Counted from the first letter of the stretch, positions 50,847 through 63,077 are shown. The stretch is 64,000 nt of DNA from Coleophoma eucalyptorum (GCA_026120035.1 JALRME010000043.1:124001-188000); one strand, 5' to 3'. Notes: a model not told the origin generated them from the sequence alone. Numbers and translations are program-made.

Positions 50847-53461
50847 ATGGATGAATTAATCAGGGCTGTCCGAACAACCCCAATTATCGACAACCACGCG
50901 CACCCCCTGCTGATCCCCTCCAAGCAAGGCAAATATGACCTTATGGCAATCACTACGGAGGCTGGAGGGGAAGCTCTGAAGCACACTCCATCAAGTCTCG
51001 CCCACCTACGTGCGGTTAGGCAGCTTTCAGAAATTCTCGATTGTCCAGCTACGTGGGAGGATGTACTCAAAGCAATTGACTTGGAGAAAGCTAAGCCTGG
51101 TGATGTTTGGGCCAAGAGATGCTTGGAAGGTGTAGAGACGATATTGGTCGATGATGGACTGGATGGGAGAGAAGAGGTGTTTGATTATATCTGGCATGAT
51201 CGATTGACGAGAAGCCCTTGCAAAAGAGTTGTGAGAATCGAGAAAGTGGCCCAGGAGATTCTAGATCAGGATTTATCCAAATTTGAAATCTCCGAGGTTA
51301 TTGCAGCATTCCCTCGCAGATTTGGAGAAGCATTGGATGAAGCTATTCAAGACCCGGAGGTGGTTGGCTTCAAGTCAGTAATTTGTTACCGCAGTGGTCT
51401 GGACATTCCCCCAAAGCCTTCATTGACGGAATTCTCCAAGGAGCTTCACGGGACGTTGCAAGAACTCAAGGCCAAAGGAGTGAGTGGCTTCAAAAGACTA
51501 GACTACAGACCTCTGAATGCCTGGGTTGTTCACATTGCAGCAGAGCTTATTAGTGATGCCGCTGTGAAGAAACCTCTTCAATTTCATACGGGGCTTGGAG
51601 ACAACGATATTACACTAAATACCTCTTCACCATCGCATCTTCAAGAGTTTATTAGAGCCCATCCAGCTCTTCCAATTGTTCTCCTGCATTCTAGCTATCC
51701 TTGGACACAAGAGGCTGGCTACCTTGCAAGTGTATACGAGAATGTTTACGCAGATATAGGTGAGGTTTTTCCTATGATCAGCAAAGACGGACAGGAACGT
51801 ATCGTTCGCGAGATACTAGAATTCTGCCCCTCAGAAAAGATATTGTGGAGCACAGATGGTCATTGGTTTCCTGAGACCTATGTACTCGCTGTGATCCAGA
51901 TTCGAGAGGCATTGGAAGCAGTTCTGTCCAGCTATGTCACCGAAAATGCGTTGACAGTTCCACAAGCAATCCAGATTGTCGAAGACGTTCTGTTCAATAC
52001 CTCGAACAAAATCTACAACTTGAAGCTACCTTTGAAGGCCATGGATAATAATTCAATGACATCCCCTACCACCAGAGCAACAGATCTAGCAGTAGTTAAA
52101 TCATTTCTCAAAGCTCATCCAGATATCAAATACTTCCGTCTACAATATCAAGATTACACAGCGACGCTTCGACTACGGATAATTCCTGTGAAGAAAGTAT
52201 TGAGTCAACTGGAAAAGGGACTTTTATCAATCGGAATCACAAAAGCATGTCTTGGTTTGCTGCAAAACGATCACATCGTTCCCGGCGTAACAGCAACTGG
52301 AGAGTGAGGAAATTCATACATACTTAAATGGTGTAAATTGATTCGGAACTGACGTCTATCAGGTACAAGCTTCGAGCAGACTTTTCATCCCTCCGTGCAG
52401 GTCCTTCTCCAGAATATGCCTGTGTACAAGGTGACTTCCACGAATCTGACGGATCCGCGGTGGCTCTATGCCCGCGTTCATTGCTGAAACGGACTCTGGC
52501 TAAAGCCCAGCAGCATGGACTCGAATTCCTGGTCGGCTTTGAGATTGAGATTGTCTTCATGTCACCTAATCCAGATGTTGATCTCGGGTATAAACTCCTC
52601 CCAAATTCAGCTGGACATGCTTGGTCATCCGCAAACTCTCTTAAAGACAAACGCGTACTCCGGGTCCTTTCAGAAGTCATGAGCACATTGCAATCTGCTG
52701 GAATTGACCTTGAGCAATTTCATCCCGAAGGCGCGACCGGCCAGTATGAGTTTGTGCTCCCACCGCTGTCTGCTTTGGATGCTGTGGACCAACTGCTTCA
52801 CGCACGGGAAATTATTGTCAGCGTCGCAGCAGATCACGGGCTGCGAGCAACTATGGTACCTAAACCACTTACAGAATGTCCAGGGACAGCATGCCATGCA
52901 CATATGTCAATCATAGGCGGAGAAAAGAAAGAAGTATACGAGCCCTTCTATGCTGGAATTTTGAAACGTCTTGAAGCTATTACTGCATTTACCTACAGCA
53001 GTATGACTAGCTATGAGCGAGTCCTAGATGGATGCTGGGCCGGTGGAAGATGGATAACCTGGGGGACCAACAATAGAGAAACACCACTACGCCAGGTTGA
53101 AGAATCTCATTGGGAGATTAGGTGTTTGGATGGCCTCGCAAATATGTACTTTGCCATGTCTGCAATCATAGCTGCTGGCCTTCAAGGAGTGATTGAGAAG
53201 GAGAGATTGAGCTGGAAAGACTGCCTATCTGACCCGGCAAGCGTTTCAGAAAAGGAGAGGAAAGGGCTTGGAATCACTACAACATTCCCAGACAGTTTGA
53301 AAAAGGCATTATCTGCCTTGAAGGATGGGGATGCAGCCTTCAAGCAGTTGATTGGAGAGGATGTAGTTGCGAGGTACTGTCTCGTCAAGGACCGTGAAAA
53401 CGCATTGCTTGAAGAAATGACCCGGACGGACAGAATGCGGTGGATTATTGACAGATACTAG
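50847..53461 (+). CDS. fluG: FluG-like amidohydrolase / glutamine-synthetase fusion
   Basis: Homologue of Aspergillus FluG, a cytosolic factor that promotes asexual sporulation and secondary metabolism. Exons 50847-52303 and 52363-53461 give 851 aa (A. nidulans FluG 865). Residues 1-about 400 form an amidohydrolase-2 domain: IIDNHAHPLL (His17, His19), LQFHTGLGD and ILWSTDGHWFPETY. The rest is a glutamine-synthetase type I catalytic domain: GLEFLVGFEIEIVF, GQYEFVLPP, GTACHAHMS and TNNRETPLR. The join EY|KLRADFSSLRA is in frame, from a GTGAGG donor and CTATCAG acceptor. Intact. It stands alone with no biosynthetic cluster next to it. Orthologue versus FluG-like paralogue cannot be settled here. 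Confidence 0.9.
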
Positions 53462-54306
53462 AATCAAATCTCTTAACTCCCACGATAAACAAAATAGCAC
53501 CGATGTTATGTTTGCTGATTGTCAACCAAACCCAGTCCGTTGTGATAGCCGGGAAACAAATCGGCTACCCCATCATTCCATCCAGGAAAACATCCAGCCG
53601 AAAGCAATTGGTTAGATCTGCTGAGCAGTTCGGTATGCAGTCTCTCAAGGGATGAGCCATGGCGCGTAGAACCTCCATGTAATGACGACTCCAGAGCAAG
53701 CTTAAAAGATATCCCTGTGGGGTATTCCCCGACCAGGCTGCGAAGGGAGGGTACATTAGTCTATTACAATGGGGAATCCGATAGGCTCCTGAACTTGTAT
53801 ATATTCTAAGGATGTAATTTGAAACAACGGTACTGCAATCGGTTGATTAAATGTGATAGACATGCTGTGGAATGTAGAGCTAATGATCCCTGAGTTTCAC
53901 CGCTGTAGGGAAATTTGCACTCGTAGGTTTAACTGGTCAGCGTGGTTGTACTGGATTGTGATAAGCCTTGTCCACAAGATGTAAAGTATAGGCGAGCTCT
54001 TCCTTCTCTGATGGATCTATCAACGTCCGGATTGGGAATCACCGAGCGAAAGGCTAATTCATGGTTTACCCAACTTTCCAGTTCAAGAGCTAGGAAATTA
54101 CCCAGCTTTTGTTATGTGGACATCGGCTGAGAGGCTTGTGGTAGTCTAGTCTGGAGTCATAAACGTCATCAAATATATTTTACCATATTTGGTCCTTCTA
54201 CACGAGCAGCAAGAAATAAAGACTATTTCTGGCCGTACTAAAACATCACCTCTTAGTGAACTGCGCGACAGGCATGGCAGTGCAAATAGTCATCCCGTGG
54301 ACCGGA
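53462..54306. other. Convergent intergenic region
   Basis: 845 bp between the fluG stop and the flavocytochrome stop; no gene recognised. Confidence 0.35.
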
Positions 54307-55899
54307 TCATATCCTAGCCTTCGGCCTCCACTTTGCATACGGGTGCTCGTCACTCAGATCAGGAATCAGATGATCAACTGCTCTTGTGTTCAATAACCCG
54401 GGATGGACTTGGGAGAGGTCGGTGATTCCACATAGCCGCATTGTAGTTTCCAGCTCATCTTTCAGGACTGCAATGCATTAGCGTATGAAGCAGACCTTGG
54501 GCGAAATGACTTACTCTCAATATATTTCTCAACTCCTTCTTGTCCATAATTCAATGCGAACAGGAAGCCTCGGCCGATACCGACTGTCTTCGCCCCCAAA
54601 CACAGGGCTTTGAAGATGTCGGTTCCTCGCATTATTCCTCCATCCACAAAGACTTCCATGTGGTCGAAGATCTCGGGACAGCATTTTTGCAGCTCCAGCA
54701 ACACCAAGATGGGAACCGGTGATGTGTCCAGGTTTCTCCCGCCATGGTTGCTCAACACTATGCCGTCACAGCCGGCCTCCATTGCTCTCTTCGCATCAGT
54801 GGCCGTCATAACTCCCTTCAGAATGATGGGAAGTTTGGTACTTCGACGAAGCCAAGGAATGTCAGCCCAGGATAGGCTGCTATCTATATAATTCCCCATG
54901 ATTCTTCCCAACGATCCACCCTTGCTATCATTCTTCGCTTTACTTCCACTCATTGGAGTGCTCAGGCTCTCATCTGCTTTCACCCGCTCATCGGCCTCCC
55001 GCTTCCCAGGCACGGGTGAATCCACGGTCACGAAGATGGCTTTGACTCCCAGTTTCTCCACATGCGCCAGAAGCTTCTCGCTTTTCTCCCGTTGTTTGTC
55101 AACGTAAAGCTGAAAGAAGATGGGTAGTTCTTGTTTCCCCTTCATCTCCTCGTCATCATGGGCCGGATCAACCGCTGCGAAGATTTCTGCAATTGGATAG
55201 CTAGCGTTTGTACTAATGCAATGTGACAGTCCTTGTGCTCTCATTCCCCGAGCCAGCGCTTTCTCGCCATCCTGGTGTACCAACTTCGCCATCGCGGCTG
55301 GTGCACAGAATATGGGAGCGGCCATCTTTTGCCCCAGCATCGTTGTCGAGGTATCGACATCTCGAACATTCACGAGGACTTTTGGGCGTAACACAATCTC
55401 ACCGTACGCACTGTTATTCTTTCCCTTGGTGATGAGATCTGTAGCCGCTGACGAATAGAAAGCCCATGTCTTCGGCGTAAGGGTCTTGGATGCAGCTTCA
55501 ACAAAATCATGGGTGTTGATAAGAGAATCAAGTGGTGGCTTCGAGTCTGGTTGGACAGAGAGTGACACCTCTGGCGGGGGTTTGGCCCATTCTGAAGTAA
55601 TGCTCGAGGTATCTAGAGTTCCTATGATATGCGACGCGGGCAAAGTGGATTGGATAAGAGACGGGGCATGAATCTCATCGTACGCTTTGGTTGCGTCTCG
55701 GCCAGCATATCGCAGAATTACTTGGAGCGGTCAGCAGGAGGATGGCTCTCTAGGAAAGGAAACAGAACTTACTTCCCGCACCTCCGGGATGCTCAGGAGC
55801 AAAGTCGGTAAGATTGTAGACGGTGTTGTCCACCACAATCCAGAGGTCTTCTGGGATGTTGTGCTTCTGGATTTCCTGGACGGAAATACGGCGGGTCAT
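54307..55899 (-). CDS. Flavocytochrome b2-like L-lactate dehydrogenase
   Basis: FMN enzyme with an N-terminal cytochrome b5 domain, oxidising L-lactate or a related 2-hydroxyacid and passing electrons through heme to cytochrome c or another acceptor. Exons 55899-55773, 55720-54515 and 54467-54307 give 497 aa. Heme ligands His37 (EHPGG) and His60 (DEIHAP) are present. The FMN domain shows FFQLYVDK, FVTVDSPVPGKREAD, LPIILKGV, VLSNHGGRNLD (usually GGRQ) and VFVDGGIMRGTDIFKALCLGA. The protein starts directly at the b5 domain (MTRRISVQEI) with no mitochondrial presequence, unlike yeast Cyb2, so it may be cytosolic (inference). The next FMN gene is 384 bp upstream on the same strand. Confidence 0.93.
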
Positions 55900-56283
55900 A
55901 GTCGCGGGGGGAGATGGGGGAGCTGGCAATGGAGCTCCAGGATGTTGGCTCGACTTTATATGGACTATATGGGCTCTGGGCATGAATTGCGGAATGAACG
56001 CCGCCCCAGCTGTTAAACAATGCTCGCTGCAGTTGAGGTCAACGCTCGCGTTAATGGGCCCCGACGGATTTGCCGACTTGCCGACCGGCCCCTCAAAGGG
56101 TGGCTGATTTACACAGGGTACAAGCTTTTGCGGGGGATCTCCCAGTCTGAAATCAAGGTGGCATCATTGGGCCAGTCCCTGCAAACCTGATTCTAATGGT
56201 GGTGATTAAGAGGGCACATCTATCCACACTGTATAACTATACTCCACTATGCTTGACTATCCCCTTGTTAATCTGTGCAGTGC
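55900..56283. promoter_or_regulatory. Short intergenic region between two FMN enzyme genes
   Basis: 384 bp holding the flavocytochrome b2-like promoter and the 3' UTR of the upstream gene. Confidence 0.35.
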
Positions 56284-57640
56284 TCAAAGCTTGGATCGCT
56301 CTTGAATCATTGACGCGGAGTTTGGAAGACTGTCAATGCTCTCCCGGGTGATCTGATCAATGGTCTGGAAGCCCGCAACATTCATCAAAATATCCAAATC
56401 AGCTAGTAGACTCTTCATGACGTGTCGGACACCAAGCTCTCCCTTGATACTCAGTCCAAAAACCCACAATCTGCCAACGAAGACAAACTTCGCGCCGAGA
56501 GCCAATGCCTTGAAGACATCTGATGCTCCGCGAACCCCAGAGTCGAACATGATATAAGTCTTGTCGCCAACCGCTGCAAGAATTAGCAGTTATCACCCTC
56601 ATGAATCCAGGACGACTTACCGGCAACGATCTTTTCCAAGGCATCCAAGCTCGCTATAGCTCCATCTACTTGTCGTCCAGCGTGATTTGATACCACAATG
56701 CCATCCACACCAAGATCGACGGCTTTCTTGGCGTCGCTCACACTCTGGATGCCTTTGAGACAGAACGGCTTTCCTCCACTGATTCGCTTCCACTGCTCCA
56801 TCAGCCAAGGCATCTTCTCCCAGGACCAAGCACGTCCATGCCACACATTGTCAATCCACATAGCTCCCGCTTCATTGGGCATTGTTTTCGGGTCGATTCC
56901 AGCCTCCTTCAGCCTCTTTTGAAAGACGGGGTCGCTCAATCCCAAATCAGCTCCAATGCCATGATAAAATGCGTAGTTAGAATTGGCTTCATCGTTATGT
57001 CTCCATGCCAATTGCCAGGTATCCACCGTGAGCATGCAGGCTGAGAACCCACTGTCGTATGCTCGTTGTAAAAGCGAGATTGTCAATCCGTCATCGTGCG
57101 GCATGTATAGCTGGAAAAACCTCGGTCCTTCGCCATTTACCTTGCCCACATCTTCAATTGGCGTGCTTCCCGCAGTTGACAGACAGTACGGCAGATTCAA
57201 TTCGTTCGCGACCTTCGCAACGGGTAGCTCTCCCAGAGGATGGTATATCTTGTTGATACCGATTGGCGCGAAGCCAATGGGGGCGCTGACTTTATGGCCG
57301 AAGATTGTGGTTGCAGTATCGCGCGTGTTTGTATCAACGAGCATTCGCGGGACGATTCGATGTCTGTAGAAGGCTTGTCGATTCGCAAGGTGAGTGAGGG
57401 ATTGTCCAGCGTTGGACGAGGCGTAGTACCTAGAAAGTTGGCGACCGTACCGTAGCTTTACCGGCGGACTTACCATCCTCCCAGCGTCAATGTCTTCTTT
57501 GCGAGATCTTCGAGATCTCCTGGATCAGTGCTGAATGGTGGCAATTCGCCCGGGTTGTCCTTCCAGAGCAATTCTCGCTGGTAAAGTCCCCATTGCGGGG
57601 TGCTTCGATTTTGAATGTTGGGGTTCTTTGGGTCTGACAT
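56284..57640 (-). CDS. FMN 2-hydroxyacid oxidase, lactate 2-monooxygenase-like, with SKL end
   Basis: FMN-dependent enzyme oxidising lactate or another short 2-hydroxyacid, possibly with decarboxylation as in lactate 2-monooxygenase. Exons 57640-57474, 57429-56621 and 56573-56284 give 421 aa. Joins restore LGGW|YYASSNAGQ and EKIVA|AVGDKTYIMFDSG. Motifs: PIGFAPIGINK, LSTAGSTPIED, FFQLYMPHD, MLTVDTWQLAWR, FCLKGIQSV, VVSNHAGRQVDGA and DSGVRGASDVFKALALGA. Ala in NHAGRQ, where most family members have Gly, is as I recall it in lactate monooxygenases. The C terminus is ERSKL: SKL is a canonical type-1 peroxisomal signal. Same strand and neighbour of the flavocytochrome b2-like gene. Confidence 0.92.
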
Positions 57641-59026
57641 ATTGAATGGACGGCTATGATAGAAATGAGGATGTTGGGTTGTTTGAATGGGTTGATAGGG
57701 GGGTTCGATGGAGATTTATATATGTTGTCATCGCCCCATGATGTCGTGGTGCTCCAGTCGCGGTGACATCAGTCCATATATCCAGATGTACTGGAATTGG
57801 CGCGCATCCTTGGGTCATGATTATCCAATCTACCCACGGTTTAAGGAGCTTCGTCGGGATTAACAATCCCCCACAGCTGCAACCTTTCGTACTTGCTTCA
57901 TCTCCATGTTGTTGATGATGTAGTATATACTGTATGAGCGGCCTTCGGCGATCATTGCCCGCGATAAGATTGTCGAAGTGGATTGTCGGCTCGATACAAG
58001 ATTCTATTCCCGAGCAAAACCCGCTCTTAGACGACTTACTTCAATCTTAACCCATCAAGGAACTCGCTCTAAGCGAGTAACGATCTCTACAATTCTCGAA
58101 GTTGTTGACGTTGTATAAATACGAGAATCGTGCCATAATCATTAAGCGGAATGGTTTGTATCCGAGGGAATCATAAGGCAGATGGTACCCGTCAAAGTGG
58201 GGAACAAGTCAGCATACTTGAAATTGAAAGGGAACAGAGAAGTCGATTGATGCTGTGTAATATGGCTGATAGGAAGGGGGGTTTTCCACAGAGGCACAGA
58301 ACCATCCCTTCCCGTGTTGCTCTATCTAACTTGGTTCGCCATTGATCTCAAGAACTAGAAGAAATTCGTAAACCTCTCTTTACTTGTGAACTTGCAATCT
58401 ACAGCTTTTCTCTCATTCTGACAAGTTCTGATGACATAGCCCTCATCTTGTGAATAACTTTAGATTTCTTTAAGTTACTTTATTCTATATTTCTATGGGA
58501 GTAATTTTCAATGGTAACCTGTTCATCTCGAATTCAACATGGACGCTCAAAATTAAACCTCCGACGCCGTGTAAATAAATAGATTTGGAGCCCAGGACCT
58601 TAAGAATGCTTCGAAATCTAGCGATGCTATTCCAAAGAAGCCTGCGGTGGGAAAAGAAGAACGTATAACTGACATATCGATGTCACATGGTTCGTAGGAC
58701 TTTTCACTCGACAGTTTGTGTCATCCATATTAATAATATCTTTGGAAGAATTTACACGCCAGATGTATATGCACCAGGAGCCTCAACACTTTGCTATCGG
58801 TGAACTATATTCTTTTCCAGGATCCTGTTGTAAAAGAGAATGCCTTTTTCTTTTACAGACCCCCCTCCTCTTCTATAAGATAACCTCGAAAGTTGCTCGC
58901 TTAGCTCACCAAACTCAGGAAAGCAATCTTCCAGCAAGGCATATAGAGTTATTGCCTATAGAGTTGTGAATTATTTTTTTCATTTCATTAACTAGAGAAG
59001 CTGGTACATTTACGAGCTGAGCGAAA
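57641..59026. other. 1.4 kb intergenic region
   Basis: Promoter of the FMN oxidase gene and the 3' side of the DUF1772 gene. It becomes AT-rich from about 58,400. No gene recognised. Confidence 0.35.
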
Positions 59027-59509
59027 TCACATCTTTCCCGCCGCGACCGCTAACCCGATGAAGCCTCCAGCAGCAGCCATTGCAGAGCGCACAAAGTTCA
59101 TCCACGTCCAAGTCATCAACAGCGAGACAACCTGCGTCTTGCCAACCTTCTCCTGGGCGGTTGCATCGGTGGAAAGCTTGAGGAGTCGGTCAATGGTCCC
59201 CATCATCACCAAACGCGTCCATGGCAGAGGAGCCAGAGTCAGCCCAGCGGCGATAGCAAACTTGACACGATTCTCAGGATCCAGGTAGGCGGATGTACAC
59301 TGTAGAATGGTGCTGAGCGAGATCAAGGGAACTAGAGCATAGGCGCCGCGATGGTAGAGTATGTCAAAAACAACCGTGCTGGCTGAGGTCTGGAGGCCAT
59401 AGAGCGCTGGCAAGGTGAGTTGCGAGGCCGAGAAATTAATGCCCGATATAAAGAACGAAGATGAAAGACCTAGTAGGGTTGTTGTGCGTAAGATAGTAGA
59501 GGGATCCAT
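59027..59509 (-). CDS. DUF1772 anthrone-oxygenase-like membrane protein
   Basis: Single-exon 160-aa protein from the ATG at 59509. Four hydrophobic helices are visible: TTTLLGLSSSFFISGINFSAS, HRGAYALVPLISLSTIL, VKFAIAAGLTLAPLPWTRLVM and a last one around AAAGGFIGLAVAAG. A conserved-looking TWTWMNFVRS segment precedes the last. This matches the anthrone oxygenase / DUF1772 group (for example AflX/HypC and EncC), whose members oxidise anthrones in polyketide pathways. No polyketide synthase is in the window, so the role is open. Length is normal and there are no frame breaks. Confidence 0.85.
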   Translation of the reverse strand: MDPSTILRTTTLLGLSSSFFISGINFSASQLTLPALYGLQTSASTVVFDILYHRGAYALVPLISLSTILQCTSAYLDPENRVKFAIAAGLTLAPLPWTRLVMMGTIDRLLKLSTDATAQEKVGKTQVVSLLMTWTWMNFVRSAMAAAGGFIGLAVAAGKM

Positions 59510-60141
59510 TTTGTTGCGGTTGTTGATGTTGCGTGCAGTTCTGGAATGTGAGGATGAATTGGATGGTGTGGGAGATCAGCACGAGCTGGCAGACGTTGAC
59601 GAAAGCTATGAATTACTTAAGGAATAAAGGGCAGGAAAGGCTTATATACTTTGCAATAGATGGATTGGATTGTTGCTATTCCTGATGAGGGGAAGAGAGT
59701 TTCGTACAGTAATGCCGCATTCGCTAGTTGTCTGACGAATACGTCCGTAAGGTTGCCTCTATGCTAGGAGGCTCAACTTGACTGGCAGTCCCTCCGGCGG
59801 ATATAGCAGTCTGGCCAGTAAGATGCAACAACCTCACGCCCGTAAGCCTTTAGCGAGGCATAGAGTTAGGCCGTCTAGACGTCTTCGCATCATTGACATT
59901 CATAATTTCCATGGTGATGCTCACTTCACCATTGCCAGTGATGATATACTTGCTCTTGATCTCTCACATAGTGGCGCAAAGATGAAGTCAATTTGTAAAC
60001 ATGTTTTGGACTCGATTCTATAAAGCCGTCCAATCCATGAAGATTCACTTTGCGGAATGTTTGTTTGCCGTCTACTAGGTTTCCCCGCTCTAAGGTTTCA
60101 GTTCGCGATTTCTTACAATCGAGAATCGAGAATGGTTTTCT
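59510..60141. other. Intergenic region
   Basis: 632 bp: promoter of the DUF1772 gene and the 3' side of the HET gene; no other feature. Confidence 0.3.
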
Positions 60142-62568
60142 TTATTCCAGGCACCATGTCTCTCTCTGAATGCTCTTGCCTCTGGTACATAGCAAAGTCC
60201 CGTTTCTGGCGGCTGGATACTTCAACCTGTTTACTTCGTAATCTTGCTGATTCTGGGAGGACTTTTGAATATAGTTTCTGATAACCTCCGCATCATTATG
60301 CACCGGCAGCATCATGGTCTTCCTCGTCGCATACCCGAGTTTCTTGCCCTTCCTGGTTCCATCCCTGGAGTCAATATACGTCGCTACAAGAACACCCATC
60401 TCCGTTATATGTGATAATTGTGCTGGGACTTGGTTCTGCTCGTCATTTATCTGATCGAAAATGAAGGCTAAAGTATCACTGGAAGTTACATCTTGAGGGT
60501 TTATGCATACCTCCTCTTGATGATGGCCGTGGTGATTGTGTATGTAAGGCTCAGCATTATCTTTGTACTTGGTAAGCTCAAAGTGGAAGTGGTAGATTGT
60601 ACGGCTTTCATCCTCGACGTAAAACTCCAAACCAAGTGGGACACTACTCCGGAACGTGAGCGCAGGAAGCTGGACCTCCAATCCCATGTTGGTCCTTTCA
60701 GCTGGCGTGGTGCTTGAGGTTAAGAAGCATCTGTATGAATCAAGCGGTCTGCTCTTTGAAAGTAGCAGGGATGAAGGTGCCCACGTCCATCCGCTCCCAG
60801 GGAGTGTGGGGCCATCGAATCTGATCATGGCAAGCGGAATTTGGTCGAACATGGTCCAAAATTTCTTCATTCTCGCATCAGCCAGAGCACTAGGCATACT
60901 TGAATCTGGATTTTTAACATCGAGAATTTCCTGGACACTGAAGCCCATCAGCGCCGAAAGGCATAATGCTTCATCTGCTGCAACGCTTGTTCTACGAAAT
61001 GACAGAGCTATAGCAAGAAATTTAATTTTCTCAACATTCTGAGGTTTCTGATCCCGGAACCCGCGCAAACTATCGTATTGAATAATGAGCGGCCCCTGGA
61101 TCGTGTACATTATGGACCTGTCTTGCGACTCGCGGATCCGAATGATGGCCTTGTCTACATCGTATGTTTCGTCCCTTAGTCGGAAGAAGAGTCTCTTCGC
61201 CAAAGCGCCTTCTTGATATGTCCACAAGCGACTATTCCAGCCGGAGCAGAAAATTCGCATAAGCTTCTCTACATCAGTCATCTTGCTCCACGTCTCCGAA
61301 AGTATCCATGAGTCAAGCACGAGAACATAATCACTTTCTTCGTATGTTTGTCGCATCTTCGTGAGCGCTTGATCTTGGGCGACTCGTTGTCTCTGGCTTG
61401 CGGGTGAGGCCTCATTACTCAACGCTGAGTCCGGAGGAACGCAGATGGTATCCAGCCAGAAGAGCGAATTTTTCTTACCAGTGAGCTTTTGCACCACACC
61501 GCTTAGTCGTGTCATCTGACAGCGTGGTAGTGCATTTGCGTTGGGATTTCCAAGGCCATCTGCCCAAACATGTGAGATCGCGACGAAGGACTTAGATACA
61601 TCCCAAGCGTCGAGGTGAATTTCAGATGTTTTTCGTTGGTTTCCCCACTCAGCTGACGCATCTATGAGAGGAATGGTGTTCTTATCCACAAGTATACTTG
61701 CTAACTTTTCTGGTTCGGCGTGAACAAACCCACAATTTCCCGGACATCCAGAGTCATGTTGTGTCTGGTACGTCGCATCGTTGAGTTGTCGGAGACCACA
61801 TTGATAATATGCACAAGATGAACTGTGTCGATGTTCTTTTGCATTAGGGGGACGGATCTGTGTCATTAGATAAACACCAGAGACACTGAAACGATCCACC
61901 ATAGCTGCGATTTCTGAAGGACACCAGCCATTCTTTTCCAGATCAGCCCATAGAGGCCCTGTCCTTGGCTCGAGCAACTTTGGGTCATTGACTGATCTTT
62001 GCAGATGGCGGTCCCAGCGATGAGGCAGGAAGTTGTTCAAGAAGTCAAGTAAGAGCGAGGTGGCTATTACATTCGCAGGGTCTCGAGGATCCACAGTCGG
62101 CACCTTTTCGATGAAAGTCTGCAGTGCGATATCTGTCGGCAAATGCGTGTCGGGGGTCTCTGGTAATTTGCGGTGACCAAACAGATGCAAGTGTATATGA
62201 GTTGCGTGTCTCATAGCTGCACGAACGTGCTCTGCATCGGGCTCCAGATCCCAGCACTCATGCGCATGTTGGAGCAACTTTTGAGAATGGAGATATTGAC
62301 CATTTTCAGAAAACGAGGCGATACTGACCTTTCTCCCAGATGCACACTCCAAAAGACCAAAATAGAGCCAACGTTGTAGGAAAGCCAGGAAGTCTGGGTC
62401 CTTGGACTTGAAGATCCGCCTCCAGTCGTCAGCTGGTCGGGGATGCCAATTTTCACGCTCGGGATACCCAATGAAGTCATCCCATTTATGATCATAGCCA
62501 GTACGAGTTAGTAGACGTGCTTTCAGTACATCATAAAGAGGGTAAAGAGGTGCCGGTACATGGTCCAT
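60142..62568 (-). CDS. HET-domain (heterokaryon incompatibility) protein, second copy
   Basis: Uninterrupted 808-aa ORF from the ATG at 62568 (MDHVPAPLYPLYDV). Upstream the frame stays open to 62712 but the lead is Arg/Ser-rich and contains a GTAAGG donor-like site, so 62568 is preferred. The N-terminal about 300 residues include a His/Cys-containing patch (HRHSSSCAYYQCGL ... SGCPGNCGFVH). The HET domain is recognised by FVAISHVWADGLGN, NSLFWLDTICVPPD, MRQTYEESDYVLVLDSW and SRLWTYQEGALAKRLFF. A C-terminal about 300 residues has SFRRTSVAADEALCLSALMGF, usual in this subgroup. No intron seen. It differs from the 13747-15959 copy in architecture, so they are not recent duplicates. Confidence 0.88.
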   Translation of the reverse strand: MDHVPAPLYPLYDVLKARLLTRTGYDHKWDDFIGYPERENWHPRPADDWRRIFKSKDPDFLAFLQRWLYFGLLECASGRKVSIASFSENGQYLHSQKLLQHAHECWDLEPDAEHVRAAMRHATHIHLHLFGHRKLPETPDTHLPTDIALQTFIEKVPTVDPRDPANVIATSLLLDFLNNFLPHRWDRHLQRSVNDPKLLEPRTGPLWADLEKNGWCPSEIAAMVDRFSVSGVYLMTQIRPPNAKEHRHSSSCAYYQCGLRQLNDATYQTQHDSGCPGNCGFVHAEPEKLASILVDKNTIPLIDASAEWGNQRKTSEIHLDAWDVSKSFVAISHVWADGLGNPNANALPRCQMTRLSGVVQKLTGKKNSLFWLDTICVPPDSALSNEASPASQRQRVAQDQALTKMRQTYEESDYVLVLDSWILSETWSKMTDVEKLMRIFCSGWNSRLWTYQEGALAKRLFFRLRDETYDVDKAIIRIRESQDRSIMYTIQGPLIIQYDSLRGFRDQKPQNVEKIKFLAIALSFRRTSVAADEALCLSALMGFSVQEILDVKNPDSSMPSALADARMKKFWTMFDQIPLAMIRFDGPTLPGSGWTWAPSSLLLSKSRPLDSYRCFLTSSTTPAERTNMGLEVQLPALTFRSSVPLGLEFYVEDESRTIYHFHFELTKYKDNAEPYIHNHHGHHQEEVCINPQDVTSSDTLAFIFDQINDEQNQVPAQLSHITEMGVLVATYIDSRDGTRKGKKLGYATRKTMMLPVHNDAEVIRNYIQKSSQNQQDYEVNRLKYPAARNGTLLCTRGKSIQRETWCLE

Positions 62569-63077
62569 CCTGCGTTGCTGTGTATCGCTTGACTTTGTTG
62601 TAAAAAGAGTGCGGGGAAGTGCGCAGGAGCATTTTGAGGATATCCACACAGGGTGCAGAGCTGCCTGACGACTCTCTGCTGCACGCGCGAGCCTTACCAG
62701 CATGCGACCCACAAAACAACCCAGTCAATCTGCAAAGCGGTTTTACATTGATAGGGGCGGAAAAGCACGAGGCAGTTGCATTGCATGCCCAATATGCCGA
62801 AGTTTTGTGCATCGTTATCTTGCATGTGAAGCAACTTAGAGAGGAGCAATCAACTATCTTAAAAACAACTCTACGATCGTTCTACAACTTTTGGTATACA
62901 CAAAATACCTCCGGTTCCAACCTCATACAGTTTTCATAAGCCCTTTAGAGATTAAGAATAAATAATTACAACTAGGAAATAGTTTTCAATGAGCGACCAC
63001 AGCCAAAAGTATTCTAGTTATACTGCCCTGGCAACGCCAAACACCACGTTATATCCCATCAAAGAGTTTTGGTTCTG
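62569..63077. other. Intergenic region
   Basis: 509 bp between the HET start and the stop of the FAD monooxygenase; no gene recognised. Confidence 0.3.

Noticed and set aside
62569..62712. Upstream extension of the second HET gene
   Set aside because: The lead is Arg/Ser-rich and includes a GTAAGG donor-like site; the ATG at 62568 begins the conserved-looking protein.
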